NCBI GenBank assembly: GCA_904419875.1
Contig: CAJFTG010000006.1
Location: 1 to 64,000 of the forward strand
Direction: 5' to 3'
DNA: 64,000 bases
From: Candidatus Avimonas caecicola
GTDB taxonomy: Bacteria; Bacillota; Clostridia; Oscillospirales; Acutalibacteraceae
The position numbers and the translations under genes are program-made. Numbering within the stretch: position 1 is the first letter of the stretch; each line of letters starts with the position of its first letter. A model generated the notes under the pieces. It did no database searches. It saw only the letters and a list, made by a program, of their open reading frames with translations, and was not told the origin of the DNA. Positions 25,239-34,537 of this stretch are shown here, piece after piece.

Positions 25239-26150
25239 ATGAAAAGACGTTCTCATTTTGAAAGGAAACGGGCGCGGGCCGGGTATGTCTTTATCCTTCC
25301 CTGGGTGATCGGCTTTCTGCTCTTTTTCCTGATTCCCCTGGTGAACTCGTTTTACTACACCTTCAATGAAGTGAAGCTGTCGGCAAGCGGCTTTACCCTG
25401 ACCTGGGTGGGGCTGGAAAATTACTCACACCTGCTTTTTTCGGACGCGGAATATCCTCAGCTGCTGGGGACGGCTGTGGGGAACATGCTTGTTGAGGTAG
25501 TCATCATCACGCTGTTCAGCCTGCTGGTCGCGGTCCTGCTCAACCAGAAATTCCACGGCCGCACCTTTTACCGGGCGGTGTTTTTCCTGCCGATCATCAT
25601 GACCTCCGGCGTGGTGTACACCCTGGTGCAGAGCGTGGTCAACGGCGGCACCTCGATCGGCAACGACCAGAACGCGTTTATGTTCCAGAGCACCGGCCTC
25701 AAGGAGCTGATGGTGCAGGGGAACGTCCCCACCGACGTGGTGAACTTCATCACCAATATCGTGGACAAGATTTTTTCCCTGCTCTCAAAATCCGGCGTGC
25801 AGATCCTGCTGTTCCTCAGCGGCCTGCAGAAGATTCCGGCCTCCGGCTATGAGGCGTGCAAGATCGAGGGGGCCAGCAGCTGGGATATCTTCTGGAAAAT
25901 CACGGTCCCGCTGATTTCCCCGATCGTCTTTCTCAATATCGTGTACACCATTATCGATTCGTTTACGGCCTACGGCACCACGGAATCCGGCAACACAATG
26001 ATGGGCACGATCCAGAACATGGGCTTCGGCAAGGTGATGCAGCTGTCCTACAGCGCCACCATGGCGTGGATTTATTTCGCGGTCATCATCGTTTTCCTCG
26101 GCATCGCCTATTGGATCATCGGCAAACGGGTCTCGAAAATTCAGGGATAG
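25239..26150 (+). CDS. Carbohydrate ABC transporter permease (MalF/UgpA type), second system
   Basis: A 303-residue polytopic protein with the ATPase-contact loop YEACKIEGASSWDIFWKITVP (shortened: EACKIEG...VP) near residues 206-226. A soluble insertion lies between membrane segments 3 and 4 (STGLKELMVQGNVPTDVVNF). It begins the second permease pair of the cluster, with the partner 12 bases downstream. The sequence differs clearly from the permease at 18839, so this is a second importer rather than a recent duplicate. Confidence 0.9.
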   Translation: MKRRSHFERKRARAGYVFILPWVIGFLLFFLIPLVNSFYYTFNEVKLSASGFTLTWVGLENYSHLLFSDAEYPQLLGTAVGNMLVEVVIITLFSLLVAVLLNQKFHGRTFYRAVFFLPIIMTSGVVYTLVQSVVNGGTSIGNDQNAFMFQSTGLKELMVQGNVPTDVVNFITNIVDKIFSLLSKSGVQILLFLSGLQKIPASGYEACKIEGASSWDIFWKITVPLISPIVFLNIVYTIIDSFTAYGTTESGNTMMGTIQNMGFGKVMQLSYSATMAWIYFAVIIVFLGIAYWIIGKRVSKIQG

Positions 26151-26162
26151 GAGGGAAGGCAT

Positions 26163-27176
26163 ATGGATAAGCTGAAAACGCAATTTTCCTCGGAAAACCG
26201 GCGGAAGATGAAGGAGGACGCCCGGCATTTTGTCCGGGTGCATAAGCCGCAGCACGTCCTGTTTGTGATTTTCCGCCACGTGCTGCTGATCGGGCTGTGC
26301 TTCATCATCCTGTATCCGATCTTTTATATGGTCAGCAACGCCTTCAAGCCGGCCGACCAGTATTACGACCCCTCGGTCATCTGGCTGCCCAAATCCCTTA
26401 CGCTGGAAAACTTCTGGGTTGCCCTGCAGCTGGTGGATCTGGGCAAGGTGCTGTGGGATACGTTCCTGGTGGCCATTGTCCCGGCGCTGATTTCCACGGT
26501 CACCTGCATGCTGGTCGCCTACGGGCTTTCCCGCTTCAATTTCCGGGGGCGGGGGCTGGTCTTTGCCCTGGTCATCCTGACCATCATCGTCCCGCAGCAG
26601 ACCATGACCTCCTCCCTCTATCTGCAGTACCGGTTTTTTGATCCGTTCGGCATCCTCTCCCTTATCAGCGCCGTCTCCGGGACGGACATTTCCATCAACC
26701 TGATCGGCACGCCCCTGGTCACCATCCTCCCCGCCGTCTTTGCAATGGGGCTGCGCGCCGGGCTGTATATCTTCATCTACCGGCAGTTCTTCCTCAGCCT
26801 GCCGCGGGAGCTGGAGGAGGCGGCGTCCATCGACGGCTGCAACGCCTACAGCACCTTCCTTCGGGTGGTGGTGCCGACCACAAAGAACATCGTGCTGACG
26901 GTGGTGCTCCTCTCGGTGGTCTGGTATTGGAACGACTACTATACGCCGTCCATGTTCCTGGGGAGCAAAATGGAGGTGGTGTCCATGGCGCTGGCCTCCT
27001 TCCAGGAGCGGCTGAACAACATCCACAACCTGGGGCTGGGCGTCGATATCAATGTCGCGCAGACGCAGGTGCAGGCGGTCTGCCTGCTGTCCATCATTCC
27101 GCTGGTCATCCTGTATATTATCCTGCAGAAGAATTTTTCGGAAAGCATCGAAAGCTCGGGCCTGACCGGCATGTAG
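26163..27176 (+). CDS. Carbohydrate ABC transporter permease (MalG/UgpE type), second system
   Basis: A 337-residue polytopic protein with a long basic cytosolic N-terminus (about 45 residues, RKMKEDARHFVRVHKPQH). The ATPase-contact loop is LEEAASIDGCNAYSTFLRVV near residues 218-237. An extra segment of about 20 residues precedes that loop (SLISAVSGTDISINLIG). A strong GGAGGGAAGG ribosome binding site precedes the ATG. It pairs with the permease at 25239 and the binding protein at 27268. Confidence 0.9.
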   Translation: MDKLKTQFSSENRRKMKEDARHFVRVHKPQHVLFVIFRHVLLIGLCFIILYPIFYMVSNAFKPADQYYDPSVIWLPKSLTLENFWVALQLVDLGKVLWDTFLVAIVPALISTVTCMLVAYGLSRFNFRGRGLVFALVILTIIVPQQTMTSSLYLQYRFFDPFGILSLISAVSGTDISINLIGTPLVTILPAVFAMGLRAGLYIFIYRQFFLSLPRELEEAASIDGCNAYSTFLRVVVPTTKNIVLTVVLLSVVWYWNDYYTPSMFLGSKMEVVSMALASFQERLNNIHNLGLGVDINVAQTQVQAVCLLSIIPLVILYIILQKNFSESIESSGLTGM

Positions 27177-27267
27177 CCCGAAGGCCGCACGGTGAATTTT
27201 GCCGCCGAGCGGGCGGTGAAAGATAAAAGCGGTTCCTCTGACAAAAAACAGGGAAAGGAGTACGGTT

Positions 27268-28599
27268 ATGAAAAACAAGAAACTGATGGCGGCCCTTCTC
27301 GCGGCGACCCTGATCGCCGGGGCGTTCGCGGGCTGCACGCAGGACGGCGGAGGGGGCGATACCTCCTCCGGCAACGGCAGCGCCTGGTCGGACTACTCGG
27401 ATGTGGAGGGCGCGCAGCCGCTGCCCGAAACCCTGGAGAACCCCAATCTCACCATCGTGTACTGGTACAACAAGGATGAGTACGAGTCTCAGAAGGAACA
27501 GGATCCCAACATATACGACCCGATCCTGGAGGCCATCCCCGACTTTGAAGCGAAGTACGGCGGCGAGGTAGAGGTGGTTTACACCACCTGGGGCAATATG
27601 ATTACCACCGCCACCAACATGCAGAACTCCGGCGAGGCGCCGGACCTGATCGAGGTTTACGACCGTGTGATGCACAACGTGATCTTCTCCGGCCTGGTCC
27701 GGTCCATAGACGATTACGTCACCGACGAGGATTATTCCTATTATAAGGTGGACCGTTCCTTCTTTTCCTGGAAGGGAAGCACCTATGCCATCCCGGTCAA
27801 GCCCTACCTCAAATACATCATGTACAACAAGGACCTGTTCGACCTGGCCGGGCTGACCTATCCGGACGTGCTGTTCCGCGAGGGGAAATGGAACTGGGAT
27901 GAGTTTGAAAAGGCCGCGCAGGCGCTGACCGTGCGCAAGGACGGCAACATCTCCCAGTATGGCTTCGGCGGCTGGGCGGAAATCTTCAACCAGTTCATCG
28001 TGGCGAACGGATCCTCCCTGCTGAAAATCGACAACGCGGCAGGCACGGCGGAATCCAACCTGAAGAGCGCGCAGGTGCAGACCACCATCAGCAAGTTCCG
28101 CGACTGGCTCGGGCCCAACGGCTTTATCATGATCGACGACAACGACAGCATGTTTGACTCCTGGAACGCCGGGCAGCTGGCCATGATCGTCGGCCAGGAA
28201 TTCCCGAACACCAACCCCTTTGAAGTCGGCATGGCTCCGCTGCCCTCCGGCCCGGATGCCCCAAGCAAGAGCGTGTATGTGTATCCCCAGGCGTTTGCGG
28301 TGACGGACGGCGCCGACAACCCCGAGGGAGCGGTCGCCTTCATGCGGCTGGTCAACAACAAACAGCTCGCCGTCGGCGACGCGAAGGAGGCCGCCCGCTA
28401 CGGCCAGGAGAACTACGATATGATCTACGCGGACGACGTCACCTATCTGTATGCGTATGACACCGCCACCGCAAACATCGACAAGATTGTCAGCAGCATC
28501 ATCAACATGGCGTACGACCAGACCCCGGCGGCCACCATCGTGGAAACGATCGAGCCGCAGCTGGTTTCCGACGTCGAACTGGTTTACGGCAGGCAGTAA
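27268..28599 (+). CDS. Extracellular solute-binding lipoprotein, family 1
   Basis: A 443-residue lipoprotein: the signal peptide ends in the lipobox AGAFAGC near residue 23, followed by a Gly/Ser-rich linker. The family 1 fold is seen in LTIVYWYNKDEYES, GEAPDLIEVYDRVMH, YAIPVKPYLKYIMYNKDLFDLAGL, WNWDEFEKAAQAL and the late ASKSV-like SKSVYVYPQAFAVTD strand. It belongs with the permease pair at 25239/26163. AAAGGAG precedes the ATG by a normal distance. A 166-base gap then leads to the enzyme genes, without a clear terminator, so transcription may continue. Confidence 0.9.
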   Translation: MKNKKLMAALLAATLIAGAFAGCTQDGGGGDTSSGNGSAWSDYSDVEGAQPLPETLENPNLTIVYWYNKDEYESQKEQDPNIYDPILEAIPDFEAKYGGEVEVVYTTWGNMITTATNMQNSGEAPDLIEVYDRVMHNVIFSGLVRSIDDYVTDEDYSYYKVDRSFFSWKGSTYAIPVKPYLKYIMYNKDLFDLAGLTYPDVLFREGKWNWDEFEKAAQALTVRKDGNISQYGFGGWAEIFNQFIVANGSSLLKIDNAAGTAESNLKSAQVQTTISKFRDWLGPNGFIMIDDNDSMFDSWNAGQLAMIVGQEFPNTNPFEVGMAPLPSGPDAPSKSVYVYPQAFAVTDGADNPEGAVAFMRLVNNKQLAVGDAKEAARYGQENYDMIYADDVTYLYAYDTATANIDKIVSSIINMAYDQTPAATIVETIEPQLVSDVELVYGRQ

Positions 28600-28765
28600 C
28601 CGCCTGCACCGTTTTCGGCGGCGCGGCAGGATGATGGCGCGTTCCGCCGTCCGGCTCCCCGGAGCGGGCGGCGGGATGCGCCTTCCCCCGCAAGGCGCCC
28701 CGGCTGAAAACGGCACAACGCCTGGCAGCCCCAGCGATTCTGTAAGGGAAAACGGAGGATTCATC

Positions 28766-30925
28766 GTGGAAAGAGGCATTTATTTCGACGGTTGGTATAA
28801 AAACAACCATTGTTACCACCCCAGCCTGCCGCTGCGCAGCATGCAAATGGTGGAGGATCTGGAGAAATACGAGGCAACCATGCTGGTGTGGTCGGCGCTC
28901 GGCGGCGGCTCCATTTCCCTTTCCTATCTGGAAAACGAAGCCTTCGGCGAGGTGGACCCCCGCCTGCGCTTCTACGGTTTCATGAACGACAGCGAGTTTA
29001 TTGCCGAATGCAATAAACGCGGCATCAAGGTTTTCGGCATCGTCTTCGAAGCGCAGGGCTGGGAGTTCCCGGTCGTCCTCTCCGAAGACGGCAGGCATAT
29101 CCGGCAGATGAACGTGCTGCGGGACAAGGACCAGCCGCACGACTGGTACGGCCTGCGCGAATTTTCAAACGGCAGGCATGACGGCCTGTTCCGCACTTCG
29201 CTCAGGGATTTTTATCCCGACGGCATCGTCAACAGCGACGGCGAGCCGGTTACCGACCTCTGGGAAGAGGTGGCCGCCCGCACCTACAAGGGCGAGCCGG
29301 TGCATTCCCGCTGGGTGGAGGTGGTGGGCCATTCCGAAACCTGCCACCAGCCCTGCCGCAACAACCCCGTTTGGCGGGATTACCTGAAAAAGATCATTCA
29401 GATTCAGATTGATGCAGGCGTCGCCGGCGTCCAGCTGGACGAGGCGGAGATCCCGATCACCTCCCTTGGCGCCGGCGGCTGCTTCTGCAAGGACTGCCGC
29501 AAGCAGTTCACCGCCTACCTCAAGGAGCTGCGCGCCGCCGGCCGGCTGAGCGCGGAATACGGCGACATCGATCTGGAGACTTTCGATTATAAGGATTTCA
29601 TCAACGACAACCATTATGAATTCCCGAACGGCGCCCCGCTGTTCAAGGAATATTACGACTTCCAGCAGCGCGCGGTCGCGAAGTATTTCATCGAGCTGGT
29701 GGACTTCGCACGCGATTACGCCCGGAAAACCCAGAACCGCGAAATCCAGGTGTCGGGCAACTTCTTCAACCTGATGCCGGTCTACTATCCCATGGAGCAG
29801 ACCGTCGACGTGCTGATCACCGAGATGAACAGCACGGTGTTCCGCCAGCCCCACTGGTACCGCTATGTCGCCGGCTTCTCGAACACCAAACCGCTTGTAA
29901 TCGCGGAAAACCCCTACGGCGGGGTCATCCCCGAGCTGCTCGAAATGCTTGACAGGGGCAGGGGCTACGACCTGTACCGCCTGCTGCTGCTCGAAGCCGC
30001 CGCCTATGGCTGCAACATGTCGGTGCCATACGGCGGCTGGATGGGCAACACCATCAAGGACGCTTTCTATCCGCCCCGCGATGTGACCGAGCAGGTGCAG
30101 AAGTTCCTGAAGAAGCACGATTACCTGTATTCCAAAGCCAGCGGCGCGAACACGATGGTGATGTACAGCTACCCGAGCTATTATTGGCGGGAGGTCACCA
30201 AGGATTACAGCGGCGACGTGCAGCAGAAGAAGGACAGCATCCTGTTTTACACCCCGACCGACATCATCGACGAAAACACCTGCCGCCTGCCCTTCTGGGA
30301 GGTCGTCAAGGAGCTCTCCGACCAGCAGGTGCTGTATGACGTGAAGATGTTCGGGGACGACGAGCTGCGGGTGGAGACGGTTTCCTTCCAGGAGCTTGCG
30401 CCGTACGACCTGATCGTGATTCCGGATTGTGATGTCCTGACGGTGAACCAGACCGAAGCGCTCACGGAGTTTGCGGAGAAGGGAAAACGCCTGCTTATCT
30501 TCGGCCGGGCCGGGGAGAATATCCCGGGCTGGCTGGACGCCCTGCGCGGCAGGGAAAACGTGATCTTCGCGGCGAACCCGGACAGCAAGCGCGAGGCGCT
30601 GGAGAGCTTCCGCGCCGCCTTCCGGAAGGCGCATGAAGGGCTGTGGCAGCTCCGCGTGGACAACGCCGACGTCGGCGTGCACATGCAGGTATCCGACACG
30701 AGCCGTTCCGTCCACCTGATCAGCTATAAATACGACGAGGAGGCGGACCGCATCGCCCCGATCCCCGTGCTCAACCTCTCCGTGCGGGTGCCGGCGGACA
30801 TCGCCGGCGTGCGGATGCATACGGTGGACGGTTCCGAAGTGGAACATACCGTGGAGAAGGACGGCGACATCCTGAAGGTGACAATCCGGGATATGCCGCT
30901 GTACCTGGTTGTGGAACTCTGCTGA
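28766..30925 (+). CDS. Putative glycoside hydrolase: barrel with beta-galactosidase-trimerisation-like domain
   Basis: A 719-residue cytosolic protein (no signal peptide) starting with GTG at 28766, seven bases after GGAGG. The N-terminal half is a TIM-like barrel: MLVWSALGGGS, KRGIKVFGIVFEAQGWEF, a Cys-containing CHQPCRNNPVWRDY, then AGVQLDEAEIP (candidate catalytic Asp/Glu near residue 230) and a GGCFCKDCRKQF element that may bind metal. Residues about 490-620 form a Rossmann-like domain (ILFYTPTDII, APYDLIVIPDCDVL, GKRLLIFGRAGEN) similar to beta-galactosidase trimerisation domains. A beta-sandwich ends the protein. It resembles uncharacterised hypothetical glycosyl hydrolases; substrate unknown. 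Confidence 0.65.
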   Translation: MERGIYFDGWYKNNHCYHPSLPLRSMQMVEDLEKYEATMLVWSALGGGSISLSYLENEAFGEVDPRLRFYGFMNDSEFIAECNKRGIKVFGIVFEAQGWEFPVVLSEDGRHIRQMNVLRDKDQPHDWYGLREFSNGRHDGLFRTSLRDFYPDGIVNSDGEPVTDLWEEVAARTYKGEPVHSRWVEVVGHSETCHQPCRNNPVWRDYLKKIIQIQIDAGVAGVQLDEAEIPITSLGAGGCFCKDCRKQFTAYLKELRAAGRLSAEYGDIDLETFDYKDFINDNHYEFPNGAPLFKEYYDFQQRAVAKYFIELVDFARDYARKTQNREIQVSGNFFNLMPVYYPMEQTVDVLITEMNSTVFRQPHWYRYVAGFSNTKPLVIAENPYGGVIPELLEMLDRGRGYDLYRLLLLEAAAYGCNMSVPYGGWMGNTIKDAFYPPRDVTEQVQKFLKKHDYLYSKASGANTMVMYSYPSYYWREVTKDYSGDVQQKKDSILFYTPTDIIDENTCRLPFWEVVKELSDQQVLYDVKMFGDDELRVETVSFQELAPYDLIVIPDCDVLTVNQTEALTEFAEKGKRLLIFGRAGENIPGWLDALRGRENVIFAANPDSKREALESFRAAFRKAHEGLWQLRVDNADVGVHMQVSDTSRSVHLISYKYDEEADRIAPIPVLNLSVRVPADIAGVRMHTVDGSEVEHTVEKDGDILKVTIRDMPLYLVVELC

Positions 30926-31137
30926 GGGGCGGCGTCCCCCGGCGGAACCCCGGACGGATGTCAAGGGGCCCCGGTTCTCCCCCGGAGGCGAAGAGGCGCG
31001 CGCCGCCTGTCCCGCCCGCAGACGCTTTGCGCGGGGACGGCCGGGGGGGAGCGGCGGGCGCGCGGTTCTCCCTGCGGCCGGCGTGCCGCCAATGCACCGC
31101 CGGCGCGCCATATACCATTACAGAAGGAAGTGACCGT

Positions 31138-34100
31138 ATGGACTACAACAAGCTGACCGACGGCGAAGCGCTGTCGGTGGAAAAGTTCAAAAACCCGTCC
31201 CGTGAATTCGGCATCATGCCGTTCTGGTTCTGGAACGGGGAAATGAGCTACGAGGAAATGGAGTACCAGCTCCGCGAGCTGTACGCCAAAGGGATCCCGG
31301 GCATCCATATCCACGCCCGCTTCGGGATCAACGACTACTGCCCCTACATGGGCGAGGACTGGCTGGACCGGGTGGAATTCACCATCCGCAAGGCGCAGGA
31401 AATCGGGATGCAGGTGTGGATTTACGACGAGTACAACTGGCCGAGCGGCACCTGCGGGAAGAAGGTCATGGAGCGGGATCCGGACCTGACCGAGGTATAC
31501 CTGGAAATGGTGGACAATTATATCCCCGGCCAGTATTTCATGTTCATGGAGGGCACCGACTCCCGGTACAACGACCTGGAGGAGAGCGAGCCGATCTACG
31601 CCTGCGCGATGAAGATCGAGGACATGGAGAACCGGAAGTTCGAATACGTCGACCTGATGCCCACCCTTTCCTTTGACAAGGTCATCTCCTGGGAAGCGCC
31701 CAAGGGCCCCTGGAAGCTCTGCTATTTCATCGAGCGGAAGGCCAGCTGGTACTGCGACGTGCTCAACCCGGAATCCACCGAGAAATTCCTGGAATACACC
31801 CACGAGCAGTATAAAAAGCGCCTCGGCGCCTCCTTCAGCAAGGAGGTCAAGGGCTTCTTTACCGACGAGCCGGCCATGCTGTATTTCGAGTCCGCCGGCC
31901 GGAACAAAATCCTGCCCTGGTCCAAGCAGATGTTCAAAATCTTCAAGGAGCACAACGGCTACGACCTCAAAAAGCACCTGCCCAAGCTCTTCTTCGACCT
32001 GGGCGGCGATACCGAACAGGTACGCTACGATTTCTGGAGCTGCCTGTCCAAGCAGTATGAGAAGGCGTATTACAAGCAGATTGCCGACTGGTGCGAAGCC
32101 AACGACACCAACTTTACCGGCCACCTGCTTTACGAGGAATCCCTGCGGCAGCACGCCCGCACCGGCGGCAACCTGTTCCACATGCTCCGGCACATGGACA
32201 TGACCGGCGTGGACCATCTGTACCCCCGCATCGGCACCCGGGAGATGCCCAACGAGCACGTCGCGCTGAAGATTGCAAGCTCCGCCGCCCATCAGAACGG
32301 CAGCGTCCGCCTGATCTGCGAGTCGATGGGCGGGGCGTACTGGGACTGCACGATGGAGCGGATGAAATGGATTGCCGACTGGGAATATATCCTGGGCGTG
32401 AATATCTTCACCCCCCACGGCTTCCATTATTCCATCGAGGGCGAGCGCAAGCGCGACTGGCCGCCCTCCCAGTTCTATCATCATACCTGGTGGAAGCAGT
32501 ATAAACTGTTCAACGACTACATGACCCGGCTTGGCTACCTGGTCACCGGCGGTTATCATGTGGCGAAGGTCGCCATCCTTTACCCGATCAACAGCATCTG
32601 GGCCAATTACATGCCCCAGACCACCACCAAAATCGGGGATACCATCGAGAACGACTGGAATTACATGACCGACCGCCTGCTCCGCCTGCATATCGACTTC
32701 GATTACATTGACGAGGACGTGCTGGCGGACTGCACGATCGAAGACGGCCGGCTCTGCATCCGGGACGAGAGGTACGAGATGCTGATGCTGCCCCCGGCGA
32801 CCCATATCAAGGCTTCCACCATGGACATCCTCGAGAAGTTCTGCGCCCAGGGGGGCAAGGTGGGCGGCGACGCCCTCCTGCCGTACAAAACCGTCGAAGG
32901 CGACGCGGGCGACCTGTGCGGCCGGATGGAGAAGCTGTTCGGCGTGAATCCGGTTTCCCTGCGCGACGCGTTCCTGGCGCGGGACGAAAAGGGGCAGGAG
33001 CTGCTCGTCAAAACGAACGGCCGGGGCGGCAAAGCGGTGTTCGTCACCGGCCAGGGCTTTGACGCCAACGACGGGCTGGCGATGCTCCGGGAGGCCATGC
33101 TCGAGTGCGTGACCCCCGAAATCCGCATTGACAACGACGAGGTGTTCTACCTCCATCGCGTGAAGGACGGCCAGGACTTCTTCTTCCTGAGCAACCCGGT
33201 GGCGCAGGGCGCGGAAATTACCGTCACCCTGAAGGGCGAGGTGCAGCCGCAGCTCTGGAACCTCGAAAACGGCGAGATCCGCGATGTGCCGGTTTACACC
33301 GTGGAGAACGGGGAAACCACCTTCCGGCTCACCATGCAGCCTTATGGGTCCCACATGGTCAGCTTCGTTTCCGGCCCGGCGGCGGTGCACGCGGTGGAAT
33401 CCGACCTGACGCTGACCGAGGTCGGGGATACGGTGAAGGGCTATGCCCGCCTGGAAAAGGACGGCAGGGTCGTCCTCTCGGACGGCAGAACCCTGGCGGT
33501 CAAGGCGGCCAGGCCGCTGCCGGAGATCCGTTTTGCGGATACCTGGCGCTTTGCGGTGAACGCGCCGAACGCGCTGCTGACCGACAGGTGGAAGATGCGC
33601 ATTGACGACGGCACGCCGGTGGATGTCGCCGCGCTGGGGGCGCCGGATTACAGCTTTGACGGCTGGTTCGACATGCGCATGGGCGCCTGGGAGCTCCAGC
33701 TTCCCGAGGAGCGGGACGAAGCGGTGTACCCGGTAGATCTGTGGTACGTCACCCGCTTCGAGGCGGAATACCTTCCGGACGACCTGCGGCTGATGATCGA
33801 CGGCTTCAAGGGCCTTGGCTATGAGCTGTACATCAACGGCAGGAGGATGGCCGAAACCCCGGTCCGCAGCTTTATCGACGCGGAAATCAAGGAAGTCCCG
33901 CTGAGCGGCTACGCCGTGCCGGGGGTCAACACCGTCGTGGTGAAGCTGACGGTGCATAAAAAATCCGACGGCATGATCGACCTGCTCAAGGTCATCGGCG
34001 ACTTCGGCGTGAAGGAGGCGGACGGCAGGGAAATGATCGCCGCGCCGGTGCGCACGATCAAAACCGGCGACTGGGTGCCGCAGGGCCTGCCGTATTTTTC

Positions 34101-34401
34101 CGGCACCGGTTCCTATACCCAGACCATCGACGTGCCGGCGGAATACATCGGCAAGAGGCTGGTTGTCCGCGCCTCGCTCGGCACCGACGTGCTGGAGGTG
34201 CTGGTCAACGGCAGGATGGCCGGCACCTGCCTGTGGAACCCCTATGAGCTCGAGATCACCGAGCATATCGTGGAAGGGAAAAACGAGATCACCTTCAACG
34301 TGGTGAACACCGTGATGAATATTCTGGAGGGCACCCGCAACAAATCCGGCCTGTTCGACGCCTCCATTGTGGCGTACGACCGGTACGAGCTGGACGCGTG
34401 A
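31138..34401 (+). CDS. GH106-like (alpha-L-rhamnosidase-related) glycoside hydrolase
   Basis: A 1087-residue cytosolic protein without a signal peptide. The N-terminus shows the GH106-type barrel entry: PFWFWNGEMSYEEMEYQL, KGIPGIHIHARFG near residues 55-67, GMQVWIYDEYNWPSG near 97-111, VKGFFTDEPAMLYF near 235-248 and FTPHGFHYSIEGERKRDWPPS further on. A Rossmann-like domain lies in the middle (VAKVAILYPINSIW). The C-terminus holds sandwich domains, one like the sugar-binding domain of GH2 enzymes (YTQTIDVPAEYIGKRLVVRA, VLVNGRMAGTCLWNPYELEIT). AGAAGGAAG precedes the ATG. Family resemblance is good but the enzyme could act on a sugar other than rhamnose; no rhamnose catabolism genes are present. 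Confidence 0.7.
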   Translation: MDYNKLTDGEALSVEKFKNPSREFGIMPFWFWNGEMSYEEMEYQLRELYAKGIPGIHIHARFGINDYCPYMGEDWLDRVEFTIRKAQEIGMQVWIYDEYNWPSGTCGKKVMERDPDLTEVYLEMVDNYIPGQYFMFMEGTDSRYNDLEESEPIYACAMKIEDMENRKFEYVDLMPTLSFDKVISWEAPKGPWKLCYFIERKASWYCDVLNPESTEKFLEYTHEQYKKRLGASFSKEVKGFFTDEPAMLYFESAGRNKILPWSKQMFKIFKEHNGYDLKKHLPKLFFDLGGDTEQVRYDFWSCLSKQYEKAYYKQIADWCEANDTNFTGHLLYEESLRQHARTGGNLFHMLRHMDMTGVDHLYPRIGTREMPNEHVALKIASSAAHQNGSVRLICESMGGAYWDCTMERMKWIADWEYILGVNIFTPHGFHYSIEGERKRDWPPSQFYHHTWWKQYKLFNDYMTRLGYLVTGGYHVAKVAILYPINSIWANYMPQTTTKIGDTIENDWNYMTDRLLRLHIDFDYIDEDVLADCTIEDGRLCIRDERYEMLMLPPATHIKASTMDILEKFCAQGGKVGGDALLPYKTVEGDAGDLCGRMEKLFGVNPVSLRDAFLARDEKGQELLVKTNGRGGKAVFVTGQGFDANDGLAMLREAMLECVTPEIRIDNDEVFYLHRVKDGQDFFFLSNPVAQGAEITVTLKGEVQPQLWNLENGEIRDVPVYTVENGETTFRLTMQPYGSHMVSFVSGPAAVHAVESDLTLTEVGDTVKGYARLEKDGRVVLSDGRTLAVKAARPLPEIRFADTWRFAVNAPNALLTDRWKMRIDDGTPVDVAALGAPDYSFDGWFDMRMGAWELQLPEERDEAVYPVDLWYVTRFEAEYLPDDLRLMIDGFKGLGYELYINGRRMAETPVRSFIDAEIKEVPLSGYAVPGVNTVVVKLTVHKKSDGMIDLLKVIGDFGVKEADGREMIAAPVRTIKTGDWVPQGLPYFSGTGSYTQTIDVPAEYIGKRLVVRASLGTDVLEVLVNGRMAGTCLWNPYELEITEHIVEGKNEITFNVVNTVMNILEGTRNKSGLFDASIVAYDRYELDA

Positions 34402-34446
34402 TCCGTGCCCAAGGGTCCGCGCGGGAACAAGCGAACATGGACGGAG

Positions 34447-34485
34447 GATACAGCGAGGCCCGGGCGTACCGGTCCTCGCTGTATC
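34447..34485. other. Long intergenic hairpin
   Basis: GATACAGCGAGG pairs perfectly with CCTCGCTGTATC, with a further CCGG/CCGG pair inside. There is no T-run. It could be an mRNA processing or stabilising element between the GH106-like gene and the next gene, or an attenuator. Confidence 0.5.
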
Positions 34486-34537
34486 TGGGTAAAATCCAGA
34501 GTACCTTCCGGCAGTTTGAGGAGAGGCGGCGCATACG

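Noticed and set aside
22890-25256. Minus-strand frame of about 788 codons opposite the DUF5696-like gene
   Set aside because: Antisense shadow with no recognisable motif or start signals. The plus-strand gene has a signal peptide and fits its operon.
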